Numbered from the stretch's first letter, positions 1-11,988 are shown. The stretch: DNA of 64,000 nucleotides from Centroberyx gerrardi (GCF_048128805.1 NC_136002.1:24817102-24881101); one strand, 5' to 3'. Made by a program: numbers and translations. Notes: generated by a model from the letters alone, not told the origin.

Positions 1-225
1 CTGATGTGACCTACACGCTGAAACTGAAGAGGAGAGCGTCCTTCTACGTCTTCAACTTGCTCATCCCGTGTGTGATGATCTCCTTCCTCGCCCCACTGGG
101 CTTCTACCTGCCCGCTGACTCTGGGGAGAAGGTGTCACTGGGCGTCACTGTGATGCTGGCCCTCACCGTCTTCCAGCTGTTGGTTGCAGAGATCATGCCA
201 CCGTCCGAGAATGTACCACTTATTG
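1..225 (+). CDS. chrna10: Nicotinic acetylcholine receptor alpha10-like subunit, penultimate exon (partial)
   Basis: This exon of a pentameric ligand-gated cation channel subunit is cut by the left edge of the window. It encodes the end of the extracellular domain, TM1 ([16 protein letters not shown]), the TM1-TM2 linker, TM2 lining the pore ([16 protein letters not shown]) and the start of TM3 (ENVPLIG). The reading frame enters upstream, so there is no start codon here. The exon ends at a GT donor at 226-227 after the first base of a glycine codon (phase 1), and the next exon completes that codon. The Cys-loop family assignment is certain. Alpha9/alpha10 type is chosen from the next exon. 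The protein acts at the plasma membrane, classically in hair cells as an alpha9/alpha10 heteromer. Confidence 0.93.
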
Positions 226-304
226 GTAAGGGTGATCAAATGGGTTCACATTGTGACCATGGGGAAGAATATGTGGCAATGAATTCCCATTTATGTGTGA
301 GGAC

Positions 305-702
305 TAGAGATGGGACGATATGCTTATCTCACGATACGATTCGATAGGCGATATGGGGTTCATGATTCGATAAAACCACAATATTATGTAATAAATAAAA
401 GTTCAAAGACAACAAAGTCTGACCATGCAGAATTATGTTTATTTCTGAGTCCCACATCTTTCTAGCAATGGCATTGGCTTGCTAGAATATAAACAACAAT
501 GTAAAAATGTCATTACAAAGTGAAAATAATATAATTTCGATGGAGAGTTTGTGAAATTGTGATGGTCAAGCCGGCTGATTTGTGATTACTACAGCAGAAT
601 AAAATGTAGCTAATATTGCAATTCATTTTTCTGCCCCATGATATGTATTGTCACATTTTTGTATTGTGATACGTTGAATTTCGATATATTGTCCCATCCC
701 TA
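305..702. mobile_element. hAT-type non-autonomous element in the last chrna10 intron
   Basis: The terminal inverted repeats begin TAGAGATGGGACGATATG on the left and, read from the right, TAGGGATGGGACAATATAT. The element is bounded by a perfect 8-bp direct repeat, GTGAGGAC, at 297-304 and 703-710, the target duplication length of hAT transposons. The 398-bp interior is AT-rich and has no coding capacity. It takes up most of the intron between the two receptor exons and leaves both splice sites intact. Confidence 0.85.
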
Positions 703-773
703 GTGAGGACTGTAAGTTACAACTCCACAGAGAGTTCTGCACATGTTGATGTTCCTGTCTGTTTCTTCCACAG

Positions 774-1477
774 GAAAGTATTACATTGCGACCATGACCA
801 TGATCACAGCCTCCACCGCCCTGACCATCTTCATCATGAACATACACCACTGCGGCCCGGACGCCAAGCCTGTGCCCAAGTGGGCCAAGAAAGTCATTCT
901 GCAGTATCTGGCCAGAATGTGCTTTGTTTACGAAGTAGGGGAGAACTGCCTGTCACCGCAGCCAGAGAAACAGGAGCCTCCGCCTGTGAAGAACACCAAC
1001 TGTACCATGAACGGACAAGCTGGACCGAGCAGAGAGGAATATTTACTCAGAGCGGAGAGAGGACAAGAGGGCGTGGGCTCCAAGATTACAGAAGAGAGAG
1101 AGGACATGGAGCAGATGATGAGTCCAATGGGCTCAATAGGGAAGAACCCTACAAACCACTACAGCGCTTGGAAGAATGGCATGTTCATGAGCATGGACTG
1201 TGGAGACTCAGCGGCGGCTTCAAGCAGACAGAGGAAGGGAGGTGTGAGTGAGGGAGAGAATAAAGAGAGAGAGGTTTCCTGCAACACCCGAGGCCACGAG
1301 AAGCAGCTCCTGCGTAACATTGAGTATATTGCCAACTGTTACAGAGATCAGAGGGCCACGCAGAAAAGAACTGGGGAGTGGAAAAAGGTAGCCAAGGTTT
1401 TAGACCGCTTCTTCATGTGGATATTTTTCATAATGGTGTTTTTCATGAGCCTTCTCATCATGGGTAAAGCCATCTAA
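774..1477 (+). CDS. chrna10: Nicotinic acetylcholine receptor alpha10-like subunit, last exon
   Basis: The exon follows a pyrimidine-rich acceptor ending CAG at 771-773 and completes the split glycine codon, then reads KYYIATMTMITASTALTIF (TM3). A cytoplasmic loop of roughly 150 residues, rich in charged residues and poorly conserved, follows; then an amphipathic segment (EWKKVAKVLDRFFMWIFF) and TM4, ending MGKAI and a TAA stop. From memory of human proteins, EWKKVAKV-DRFFMWIFFIMVF matches alpha9. CGP after TM3, LAR in the proximal loop and MSLL in TM4 match alpha10. Fish alpha10 keeps many alpha9-like residues, so alpha10 is favoured and alpha9 is the alternative. No frame damage is visible. 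A polyadenylation signal lies about 500 bases downstream. Confidence 0.9.
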
Positions 1478-1975
1478 CTGCAGAACTCCTGAAAGGAGTC
1501 TGTACAAGGTTTATTATGTACTCAATTTTATGTAATCAATCAAATAACCATGGTAGTTGCACTGTATTGAAATTTTTCAGGTTTAAAGAAGCATGTGAAA
1601 GATAATATTTTTAAACCTCTTTCACATAGCACCGTACAGAGGTTTGTCTGAGTAGGAAAAGCAGAAAATGCAACAAGGTTGATTTCTACAAATGTACATT
1701 TGTTTAACAAGTTAAGGCATCATACAACAAAGGCTGAGGTAAATGATGTGGTTATGTATAACTAAGAGAAACACTCAGATTCTGGAGTTGTTGCTCACCC
1801 TGCCGCCCACCCCCATTGCAGTCCTACTTCCACCATGAATAGAATTTAATTGCATCTTTTATAATTTTCTCATTTATGGGTTTTGTTGTGACAACTTGCA
1901 TTCCCTAACTTTCTTCCCCATGCAGTGTGAAGGTTAATTAGCTATGCAAAGAAAAGGCAAGTGTGTTGACAAATT

Positions 1976-1981
1976 AATAAA
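1976..1981 (+). promoter_or_regulatory. Candidate polyadenylation signal of the chrna10-like gene
   Basis: AATAAA lies 498 bases after the stop codon of the receptor exon, followed by a T/G-rich stretch from about 2005. The distance suits an ordinary 3' UTR. Assignment to this gene is by position only. Confidence 0.5.
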
Positions 1982-2084
1982 CTTGTACAGATTGAGCTAC
2001 TAATATTAGTCCACCTTTGGTGTGTTTTCCACCATATCCATTCACTTCTGTGCTTTTAATTGTCATCAGGGTCAGCTTTACTGT

Positions 2085-2195
2085 ATGAGTCTTCATACAA
2101 CTTGTATTTCTTTATTTCTGAAATAATAAATCAAGGGATTCAAAAAAGGGATAAAAGGAAGTGGCAATAGATGTAAACATAGTGACATCACTATA
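2085..2195 (-). pseudogene. Odorant receptor TM7 relic (3' fragment)
   Basis: Read on the minus strand, the stretch gives LPLPFIPFLNPLIYYFRNKE followed by IQVV and a stop. This matches the end of an odorant receptor: the P-x-LNPLIY motif of TM7 and the short R-x-KEI tail. Just upstream on the same strand (2287-2499) is a hydrophobic open stretch in another frame that I could not match to TM5-TM6. No other receptor motif was found nearby. I read it as the surviving 3' end of a decayed gene. It is too short to place in one of the OR sets seen here. Confidence 0.5.
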
Positions 2196-2689
2196 TATAT
2201 TTTCAACTTGGAATTTGAAAATAATAAGATTAATTCTCTAATGATCTCTTAATGATAATAGCCAGGCCTGTTAAGAATATTGTGTCTCAGCAGGACAGTA
2301 GAACAACAGGTAGATAGCCCCAAAACCAATACATTATTTTATTGACACCAAAGGACAGTTGTGACACAAATAAAACACACAATGATGTGATTCTGGCAAT
2401 AAAAAACTGATGTTGTCCTGATGTTTCCATGAGAGCAGTGAGGTCTGGAATCAGAGAAGATGTAATAATGAATATTCTGATCATAGGTTTCACTCTCACT
2501 GCTATTTTCTCCCCATGTACAGTGCAGACCAGTGGTTTTCTATCCTACCAGGTAGTTAATTGCATTCACCTGGTGTCCCAGGTCTACATCAGTCCTTATT
2601 TGATGGCTAGAATGAAAACCAGCAGTACTCACATACATCACAAGGACCAGAGTTGGGAACCACAGGTGTAGACAGTGATACAATTCAAT

Positions 2690-4080
2690 ATTAAATCAAC
2701 ACATGAAAATGTGTTGACAACTTCACATGAAAATGTTTGAGAACCTCTGCAGTACATGTACATTTTGTGTAATTTGTCTTTTGTAAAGCAGAGGACTGCA
2801 GATTACAATATAATGGCCACAACAGAAGGCTTTTCATATTTCAGAAAAAGAAAATACATATACAAGCACACTGATATGAATGTGGGGTGAACAATTGTGA
2901 TCGCAATGCCTATACTGTACATAACAGATTGTGGAGTAAGATACACCTGGCTGGGTGGAGTGTTTCCTTTTGAGAGGAATCTCTGTGTTGAAGTCTTTGG
3001 GACTGTTGGCTCACCAACAGCTTTATAAAATACATACTGAGGTCTCAAGGATGAGAGTCAATAGGTCAAGAATTAGAATCAGACTAGGTTGTGTAGAGGA
3101 AATCAGAACAAATGTTACAGTGTTTTACTGTAAATCACACGGATTTTCTGTTTAATCCCCTAGGTCACGACCATTTGCTTTGGTTTTGATCTGTATTATC
3201 CCAGATCCTTATGCTGCACACTGGAGTCTTTCCTCCAAACCAAAGGAAAATAGTTTATGGTTAGTCACTGGAGTAGAATTCTGTTTTGAATCAGTTTTGA
3301 CATTTATGCACTTTCAGGTACAGAGACATACACCAAAGCTATTCAGAGTTGATGACTGCACTCACAAAATGACAAAATCAGAAACAACTAGAAGGCATGA
3401 TCCAAAGGATAATACTGCAAGCACGACTTTGGAAATGACAGCAACATTTTTTCTGCTACTATGTTGCATCAAGGATAAAACTGAACTAATCTTTGCATTG
3501 TTCCTAAAATAGTAAAAGCACATCTGAACAAGCTTTTCAGTATGCTGCTCAAGGGTTAAACAAGAATTAGAGATAACTGCTGAATTGTGATGTATGGGAT
3601 GGACAGAGTAAAGGGCCAAGAGACAGTTGAGTTCAGCACCAACAACAAAAACCTCAGTTTTATAGAAATTTAGTTGAATAAAGTTTTGGAACATCAGCAA
3701 TATTACAGACAGACATGTAATACCATGATCTCACTGGGATTATTTAGTTTAACTCTGGGAGAGCTGACTATTGTGCAGAAGTGAAAAGAGATGGCATGAA
3801 TAATATGGCTAAGGGTTAAAATATATATTATGAAGAACAGTAGGCTACTGACCCAAGAAGTTTCAGTATTATGATATACTATTACTATAGCACTATACTT
3901 ATATATATCCATCAGGTCCAAGAGGGCAGTTCAAGTTATCTGAGGCTGTAAAATATTTTTTTAATTACCCTATTTTGAAGCAAGGCACTGATTGAGGTGA
4001 GTATCCAGTCTTCCAGCTAAAATGTGTATGCTTGTCATAGTCTTGTTCTATATTTAGAGGCCATTTAGGTGTCAAAGAGG
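2690..4080. other. Intergenic stretch, nothing recognised
   Basis: AT-rich DNA between the OR relic and the first microsatellites. Short open stretches on both strands lack recognisable motifs, signal peptides or splice context. A hydrophobic minus-strand stretch at 2803-3048 could be more receptor debris but carries no diagnostic motif. Confidence 0.4.
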
Positions 4081-4090
4081 GACAAGTGTT

Positions 4091-4160
4091 ACCTCATCTC
4101 TCTTTCTGGCTACACACCTCATCTCTCTTTCTGGCTACACACACTACACACACACACGTT
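4091..4160. repeat. 25-bp unit duplicated in tandem, then AC-rich run
   Basis: A 25-bp unit starting ACCTCATCTCTCTTTCTGGC occurs twice head to tail at 4091-4115 and 4116-4140. An imperfect AC dinucleotide run follows. Confidence 0.85.
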
Positions 4161-4876
4161 TTGGTTTGGCTCTGTAACACAATAATGCTGTCAGAAGATA
4201 TTTGCACTATGAAGAGAACTACTTGATGTATCATACTGACAGTATTTATATATATTTTAAAACCATCTGTTAAAATTGAGAATTGTAGTCAGAATCACTT
4301 TATTAGCCAAATACAATAAATGTAGAGGAATCTGTCTCAGTGACATTGCAATATTATTGGTCCTGTACACTTCATCTTTAATGAAAACACACAATGACTT
4401 TCTTTAATGCATCCCCATTAGCACAAAACCACCATGGTCTGTGAATTTTAAATAGCTTAATTAAGAATAATGAAAAATATATTTAAAAAAGTTAATAATC
4501 CTCATCCATATTAATGTGCCAAAGATGTCAATTCATTTTACAACCACAGTCAAAAACAGTAACTGCTGTTCAGTTTGGGCGTTTATATAGGTGTTGTAAT
4601 AGGTGGTTATACTGTTAAAATAGTTCTGTGGAGTTTTACGACAGTTCAAAAATAATCTGTAAATTTTAAAGTTTTAAGTTTTAAAAAATAAATAAATATT
4701 GATGAAACATTCCCACAATCTCTGCACCTCATTGAAAATAAATACAGAAATATCATATGTTTATTCAGACTCTTTATCCTGGCAACATTTCAGTCAATTT
4801 CAATTACAGTTTGATTTCATGTGAAAATCCAACCATTTGATTATAATGTTTGGTATTCTCAGTAAAAAAGAGGAAA

Positions 4877-4900
4877 GGATAAGATAAGATAAGATAAGAT
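4877..4900. repeat. (GATAA)n microsatellite
   Basis: Five-base units GATAA/AGATA repeat about five times within an A/G-rich tract that continues less regularly to about 4950. Confidence 0.85.
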
Positions 4901-5081
4901 ATAGGAAGATAATAAAAAAGAAGAGGTAATAAGATAAAATAAAGGTAATGTACATAATATAAAACTATAGAGACAGTGCAAATAATGCAAATAAATGCAA
5001 ATTATAATAAATGTGTAGAGATATATATAGACTGTACATATACACATAGTCAATGGTCAGGAGTTCAGTTTTTAGTGCCTA

Positions 5082-5109
<28 letters not shown>
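5082..5109. repeat. (TA)n microsatellite
   Basis: An uninterrupted TA run of about 14 units. The surrounding 4160-6060 interval is AT-rich with no recognisable gene. Confidence 0.95.
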
Positions 5110-5112
<3 letters not shown>

Positions 5113-6084
5113 AAATAGGAGAAAAGGACAAAACTAACAAGTGTGCTGTGTACAGGAATTGTTTTTGATTGATTTTTTATGATCAAACCTAAAATATAGG
5201 AAGAGTATACTGAACAACGATCTTCATGCTATTCTGGCTTTCAGACACAGGAGGTCAGTACTGATCTTGTTTGAGAGTTCCTACATAGAGTACTTCAGAT
5301 CACTCATCACCTCCTTTCCTTTTGGTTCATTATAGTTACATGGAACTGAATTTCTATACCAGGTTTTTGCATTGTATTCCATGGGAAAGCTCGGTCTAAT
5401 GAAGATCTAGTACAGGGGCCAGGGAAACTAACATCAAGTAACTGCACACTCAGCCAGTAACCATCATCCTACAGCCTCCATGCTTCATTCATCTGTACTA
5501 ACTTGCTGCCCTAATCTTCACACTGAACTGAGTTTAGACATAAGAAATCCTTACAAATTAGTAGTACAAATTTACCAATTTACAACATGAAATATGGTTA
5601 CAAAAGATGAAGATCATGGGTTGCTTTGTTTGCTCATGATCTGGACACTTTGTAAGACATTGAGCCAAATATATATTCCACATGCTTTGCAAGAGTATAG
5701 TGAACTAAACTCTTGTCTTAATTCATTTCTACTAATTGGAGTTAATTTACTTCATCTGCAAGGGAACCACAACTTTGATGATCACAGGGGCTCACACACT
5801 TTCCCTTGCTTTACACTAAGAGGCCACAGAATACACACACCAAGACAACTGAGGTGCTTGCTGATGGTGTGTAATGACTTGAAAACCAAACCAGACACTA
5901 GTAACCCTGATTAAGAATGAGTTATTGATTCAATGGAAACTGGCTGCTTTTATGAGGATATAAAAACCATCTCTATGTTGCAGATACATAAAGGCTACAG
6001 CAATCCTGACACAGGTGAAAATAATTACATTGTGTGGCTTTACTTTCAAGCCTTGCTTTAAACAGAAAACAAAGACAAGAAGTG

Positions 6085-7020
6085 TTAGGACTGAGTCACC
6101 CTTCTGCTTATTATTTGCACGATTTTATCCCGTAATGACCTTGTTTGCATCCCATAGATGAGTGGATTTAAATTAGCGGGGACGACATGAAATAAAATGT
6201 ATGCAATCTTCCTTAAATCTGGGTAATTTGGGAAACGATGCAATATGATGGTTAAAAACCCTGACCAGAGCATAATGAGATAAAGGACCAGGTGGCTCGC
6301 ACAGGTCTGCAGCGCTCTGTTATTCAACTCTTTGTTCTTCTTGATCCAGCAGATGAGCGCTATTCTAAAATAGGTGACAACTATGCTTCCCATTGAGGAA
6401 GAAAATAGCAGCACTGTGAAAAAGAGGCCGTAGATGTTGTTGATTGACACGTCCTCACAGGAAAGCTTGAACAATGATGCGTTGTCACAGTAAGCGTTTT
6501 GTATGACTGATCTGCAGCGGGACAGTCTCACAGTGAGTCCGATCAGAATAGAGACCAGCACTATTGACGTTCCCCATGCAGAGGTGGAGAGCCCAATCAC
6601 AGTTCTGGTAGTCATGATTGAGCTGTACCTCAAGGGGTGACATATGGCCACGTATCTGTCGACTGCCATAATGATCAGTATCATGTGTGAGGCTGATCCG
6701 AACGTGTGGCTGTAAAACGCCTGAGCGACACACTGGTTGTACGTGATGAGCCGCTCTGTTGAAATGATGTCAGTCATTAGCCGAGGCAGTAAGACCGTGT
6801 TGCCTATTAGGTCGTTAATGGACAGGTTGCAGAAGAGAATGTACATCGGCTGGTGCAAACTCTTCTCAGTGATAATGAGCACAAGCACCCCGATGTTGGA
6901 AACGAGGAGGGAAAAGTAAACAAATAGCAGTAAGAAAAACAGAGGGTATGTAAACTGTGGAGAGACGTTAAAGCCCTGAATTTTGAGGACGTTGCTTGAA
7001 ATTGTGATGTTGCTTTCCAT
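6085..7020 (-). CDS. Odorant receptor, set A (intact, 311 aa)
   Basis: An intact single-exon seven-transmembrane G-protein-coupled receptor, predicted to bind odorants on olfactory sensory neuron cilia. N-terminal glycosylation sites are at N4 and N18. TM1 spans about residues 24-50, with SN in place of the usual GN. LHQPMY is at 55-60. A cysteine in the TM3 entry (C97) can pair with the second extracellular loop, which has YCDN and a later SC. MAVDRYVAIC is at 118-127. The TM6 region has RALQTCASHL, and TM7 has NPLIY at 285-289. Length is normal for the family. The ATG is supported by a 3' splice site ending CAG (complement of 7043-7045), 22 bases upstream. CDNASL, INNIYGLF and NDLIG link it to the receptors at 14991, 20861 and 26414. 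It is the only minus-strand member of that set here. Confidence 0.93.
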   Translation of the reverse strand: MESNITISSNVLKIQGFNVSPQFTYPLFFLLLFVYFSLLVSNIGVLVLIITEKSLHQPMYILFCNLSINDLIGNTVLLPRLMTDIISTERLITYNQCVAQAFYSHTFGSASHMILIIMAVDRYVAICHPLRYSSIMTTRTVIGLSTSAWGTSIVLVSILIGLTVRLSRCRSVIQNAYCDNASLFKLSCEDVSINNIYGLFFTVLLFSSSMGSIVVTYFRIALICWIKKNKELNNRALQTCASHLVLYLIMLWSGFLTIILHRFPNYPDLRKIAYILFHVVPANLNPLIYGMQTRSLRDKIVQIISRRVTQS

Positions 7021-7142
7021 TCTATCTATTGTGAGGGTAAACCTGTAAGAAGAAAAACAAAAGAAAACATGTTAGAAAGATTCATGGTCATGACAGGTGA
7101 CACTACGAGAAAAAAAAATCTGCATCAAAACCATTTGTTTCC

Positions 7143-7609
7143 TACGGAAGCCGAGAACGGCCGTGCTTGCAATTATTTTTCTAATGCCGTTATCTCAAGA
7201 TCACAAATTAATTATCTCGTGATCTCGAGAAAACGAGCTTTGTTATCTCGAGATAACGAGATAATCAACCCGTTATCACAAGAAAACAAAATGTTGTTTC
7301 CTTTTATTACTTATAATATTTATCAGAGATCAGGATTGCCATGCCAGCATGCATAGATGGCGTCTTGACAACTGTAGCAACTGATTTAAGCTGAAAATGT
7401 CAGATCAAGGAGTTCCCATTATTGATCAAGGCATCAGACTGTACTTCAATCAAGGTCTAACACAGGCAGAAATTGCATTGTGTCTTTCTGTTAGAGATAA
7501 CATTCAGATCAGTCTTTGTTTTCTCGAGATAACGAGATAATTAACTTGTGATCTCGAGATAACGGCATTAAAAAAATAATTGCAAGCACGGCCGTTCTCG
7601 GCTTCCGTA
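7143..7609. mobile_element. Short TIR DNA element with a transposase-like 5' coding remnant
   Basis: Both ends carry the same inverted repeat of more than 50 bp, starting TACGGAAGCCGAGAACGGCC. It is followed inward by more palindromic sequence built from CTCGAGATAACGAG blocks. The target duplication appears to be TA, or absorbed into the ends. The unique centre contains an ATG at about 7397 and reads IRLYFNQGLTQAEIALCLSV, which resembles the N-terminal helix-turn-helix of DDE transposases found in fish (IS3EU/ISL2EU-like; the family name is from memory). The 467-bp length and the abrupt switch back to the inverted repeat suggest a deletion derivative of a larger autonomous element. Confidence 0.8.
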
Positions 7610-7689
7610 GTTTTAAATTTGTTCAATTCATTACATTTTTAGGTACAAACAAAACAAAACAAAACAAAAACAGAAAAAAGAAACCACCT

Positions 7690-7706
7690 ACACACACACA
7701 CACACA
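7690..7706. repeat. Short (CA)n run
   Basis: Imperfect CA run of about eight units. The rest of 7610-8580 has no recognisable gene or element. Confidence 0.8.
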
Positions 7707-8586
7707 TTGAATTGTGCTTTTTATGCAGTATGTGGATAGTACTTACTTTTTATACTAGTATTTTTGGTCTCCTGCTCCGCAGTAATACCAGCATCATCTA
7801 AACACAATTACCTTCTGTAATGACAGGCACAATTAAATTAAAGAGGTTAAATTAATACCATCAAGATACAGACTTCTTGTTGGTGTAATCACACACTCAT
7901 TTGCAATTTGTACCCCTGTACACACAACCAGATAACAAGTTGGTGGCCTATATGCTGCATATACAACAAATGCTCAATAAAAACTAAAACCAAGCATAGT
8001 CACAGTGGTGTGCGTTAACAACACAACAGCATTTGCTCCAGGAGATGACATCACCTTGTCTGTGGAGGAGGGAATCCAGACCCAGCAGCTAACTCTGACC
8101 CCTTTTATCCACAACATGACATCTTTCATCATCAAAGTGTCAACAGTGAGGTCAGAGTGACATTTGACATGGAGACGCCATCTACAGGTTTCCTCCGTGT
8201 GCTGTACCACAAGGTTTTATTTCACAGGAGTTAGGCTGATTGACACAGAAATCTACTGAATGCTATTAGAATCATTTTAAATTCAAGAGTCTGGATGAAC
8301 TGAAGGTTAAAAGTTAAGGTTCCATGAAGAGCTCCATAGGTCAGTGCATACAGTGTCAATGTCTGATGTCAAGACACAAAGGTAGGCGACAGAAACATGA
8401 AATTTGGTACCAAAAATAGTGATTTAATCAACATGTGGAAAGGCAGCCGTTGTCATGGACAGTGTCTTGTAGGTTTAACTGTTTTCACAGATTTTCATTG
8501 ATTTGGTGAGGTTTCAATTGGTAACTATTGATATTCCAGGCTATATTAATGCAAGACTATGAGAGGAAGATCACACAAACACACAT

Positions 8587-8588
<2 letters not shown>

Positions 8589-8621
<33 letters not shown>
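8589..8621. repeat. (AC)n microsatellite
   Basis: Uninterrupted AC run of about 16 units. The next stretch, 8622-9252, holds no gene I can recognise. Confidence 0.95.
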
Positions 8622-8623
<2 letters not shown>

Positions 8624-9252
8624 GATCCCTGTGTTTTCTCTTTAGCTCTCACAAGCCAAGCTAGTACTTTCCATTTCCAATTTATTTTGAATGTATGTTT
8701 GCAACATAGATAATAGCACAGCCATTGTGTAATAGGCCGCCATTTTGTTTCAGTTACAGTAAAAGTGTAATGTGTGACTGAAACCAGATGCTAGCGAAAT
8801 GGGCATGCCGCACAGTAAAATCGTTGTGTAAAGTGTGTAAAAATCAACACTTTGCCAGTGTTAATATCAGTCCAGAAATGTAACTTCAGATGTAACACTT
8901 TCAGATTGTTTTGAACAGCTGTCACAGAGCCATACCAGCTCAATGTGTGAACAAACAACTCTCCAATCAAACACTTGCAATTGCCACTGAAAAATCAACA
9001 CTCATTAACACTGGAAAATGTGCTGTGTTTGGTGAATGTTGGTTAGTGAATGTTGGTTGAACATACAGGTGACACAGAGGTAAAGCATCCTGGGTGCTAC
9101 TGGCACTCAAACGTTAAATGGTTCCACTTTCTCTCACTTGAATTGACTTTTTCATTGACTTTAAAGAGTAACTTTGATGCTAGAAGGGCATGGGGGAGAT
9201 TTGAGGTTTTTGTTGTTGGATTCTGTACTGTTCAATATAGTTCTACAGTGGC

Positions 9253-9306
9253 ATGATGTCAGTGTGATGATGTCAGTGTGATGATGTCAGTGTGATGATG
9301 TCAGTG
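9253..9306. repeat. 14-bp tandem minisatellite, about four units
   Basis: The unit ATGATGTCAGTGTG repeats about four times head to tail with almost no change. No gene was recognised between here and the SINE near 10492. Confidence 0.9.
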
Positions 9307-10491
9307 CTGACTGCTGCCTGCTCATGAGTATGGACCTTCTTGAAGACGGTGGGTGGTGTGCTAGCAAAGCCTCTGCCTACCGACTCTATAGTCCAGCTGG
9401 CAGGCTTAAATGCTCATGTTGGCAATGCAAGCACCATGTTCAAACACAAAGAGGCTCATAAGTTTACTTGGTACCAGAGAACCGTGGCACAGACCTGGTA
9501 AACCCAAAGGAACCCTGGTAAATGTGTGGCAAAAGTGTATATCTAGAACAGAATAGTGGCATATTTCAATACACTAATTAACAGGTTGGAGTTTGCTGGC
9601 TAACCTGTAGTAATACATTTAACTTAGTGAATATCGACTGTATTGTAGGCTGAGTTGATAAAGTAGAATTAATCAATTCCAACTATCAGGTTTGTATTCT
9701 TCTCAACAGAAAGTTGTGTGAGCAGCTGGTTACACACATGAACCCTGACCTTAATTAACTTCATTGGAGACCTTATACCTAACCCTAACTATAAATAGTA
9801 TTAGTAGTTACGTATTTAAGGTTAAGCAAAAAATACTTCAAAGACATATCAATATATTGAAAACTTTTGAAGGTATAGTTTTGTGAAAAGTGAAAACCAA
9901 ATACTATGGCCTTTTGTGTGTCAAGCCTACTAGTGTCTCTTTATACTCCAAATAGAGGTTTGATCATATTGATCAAACATTGGGATTTTGATATCAAAAA
10001 TTATTATGGGTTGTTGGGTATCTGGTCTTTAAAATTGACATGTTTAGTTCTTGAATACTTGTTTGCAGTTTCCAAGTTGAAAATAAGTTAGAAACGCTAA
10101 ACATAATTTAATTTTTTAATTTGTTGGTGGTTTAGGGTCAGGTGGCAGCAGCAGCAGCAGCTTCCTTTGAGGAGTCAAAATTGACCTTACTCGCCTGGAG
10201 CGCATTGTTGTGCGTACAGTAAGCTCCACAGGTATTTGGACAGTGACACACTGATATTTTGGTTTCCTACTCTTATTACTTTGATTAGGGAACGGCACAA
10301 TGATTTTACAGAGCAGATTGTTTGCTTTAATTTGAGGATATTTGAGGGCATATTGCATGATTTAAATTGAAGGCATATCGGATGAACACGATAAAGAACT
10401 ACAGCCCTTTTTTGATTTTGAATGTTTGGCTTGTTCAGTATTTGTACAGATTATAGATTAGATTATGTATTACTACGATTATGTAATATTT

Positions 10492-10690
10492 GGGCAGTTG
10501 GGTGGCTTAGTGATGAGGGAGACCATTCTTCATGCGGAGGGCCCTGGCTCAATCTCACATGTTGGCAAAAATTCATCATGCTGAAGTGTCTGTAGCTGAC
10601 CCTGCACTTTGACCTCCCAAAAGTGGGGGGAAAGTGAATTTCCTGACTGGGATCAATAAGTGTCTAATAATAATCATGATAATAATAATA
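10492..10690 (+). mobile_element. tRNA-derived SINE
   Basis: The head has a pol III A-box-like GTGGCTTAGTGATGAGG and, about 35 bases on, a B-box-like stretch GGCTCAATCTC. A tRNA-unrelated body follows, with a 3' part (GACTGGGATCAATAAGTG) like the tails of fish LINE-mobilised SINEs, ending in a TAATAA-type simple repeat. It is a SINE, not a tRNA gene, because the cloverleaf is incomplete. No gene was recognised between here and the LINE near 12020. Confidence 0.65.
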
Positions 10691-11667
10691 GTAAAAAGTA
10701 GTAATTTGTAGTTTTTAGTAAAGATTTTTAATCGAAATTCGATGCAATGATGTTTAGATATCTGGCATCCATAAACAGTACCAGACTAATAATATATCTT
10801 ATCTTTCAGGTTCACCATATGCAGTTATTTATAGAAAGTAATTAGAGGCTCAAATCAATTATTAAGGTAACTCAGAGTCCATCGTGTCCATTTCTCTTGG
10901 GTGAGATGATTAGCCTGTCCTGAGGTCCTGACGGCCTTTTTGTGTATTCATGCTTTTTGTTCTCAGTGCCCTGATGTGACCGCTTCAGTGTTCAGTTTCA
11001 ATTAGTATTCCTTTACATTTCTTTCCTTTGGGGCATCCTAACAAATATGGACAGGTTGACCAATACAATTGTTATACACTATACTTTTCTTTCATCTAAA
11101 GTTGAGTACTGTGGATTTACTGCTTTATACACTGTAGACCTGCAGTGCATGGAGGAAACACCTGTTCGGCAAGGATTGTATTGTAGTACACAACTGTTAA
11201 ATCATAAACCTAAGTTGTTGAAATGTTTTACATAATAATACATTTAACGTTGACAGTTGACAGGAATCAAACGCTAGTGAGTTGTAGTGTGGTGATCTCA
11301 CATGTTAGAGCCTCCCCATGGGTTTTATTAAACAACACCCTTCATTAGCAAATAGCAAGAAACTCATTATCAACAAGAGGTTTTTGAATTGTCCAGGGAT
11401 TAATTACAATGTGAGACAGTTAATAACACATCATTTAATCGTACCTCAAAGGGGCTCATTAATAAATGTGTTTTTACAGAACAATGATGCAGCTGGCTGA
11501 TGTAATAGTGTTGCAGTAGCCCAACAACTAACAAGCTCATGGAAAATATTATTACTCTCTAAAGGCAATTTTGTTTTTACTTTTCATCTCTATCTAAATC
11601 CTCAAATAATAACAACAATATTATTATTACTGTTATTTTGTATTGTCATTATAGATTATATATGTTT

Positions 11668-11668
<1 letters not shown>

Positions 11669-11698
<30 letters not shown>
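11669..11698. repeat. (TAA)n microsatellite
   Basis: About ten uninterrupted ATA/TAA units. Confidence 0.95.
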
Positions 11699-11988
11699 GA
11701 CATACTGCAGATGAAAGAAAAATGGGCAAAAGTAACTGTAAAGAAATCAATATATAAAAAAAGTAAGTATTTAAGTATTTAAAAGGGCCCCTATGGGTGA
11801 AAGGTGCCACCAAAAGGCTCAGAATCCTCAGAATGAAATTCCCTGATCTACACTGGAAGCCATTACAGAAAGTCTTACATTAAGAGTGTAACATGCACAT
11901 TGCATATTACAACATAAAACCTGTGTCTCTCAATCAGTCGTCTGGATGGAAGATCATTCCAGGCCGACCACTTGAACTTTTGACCTCA

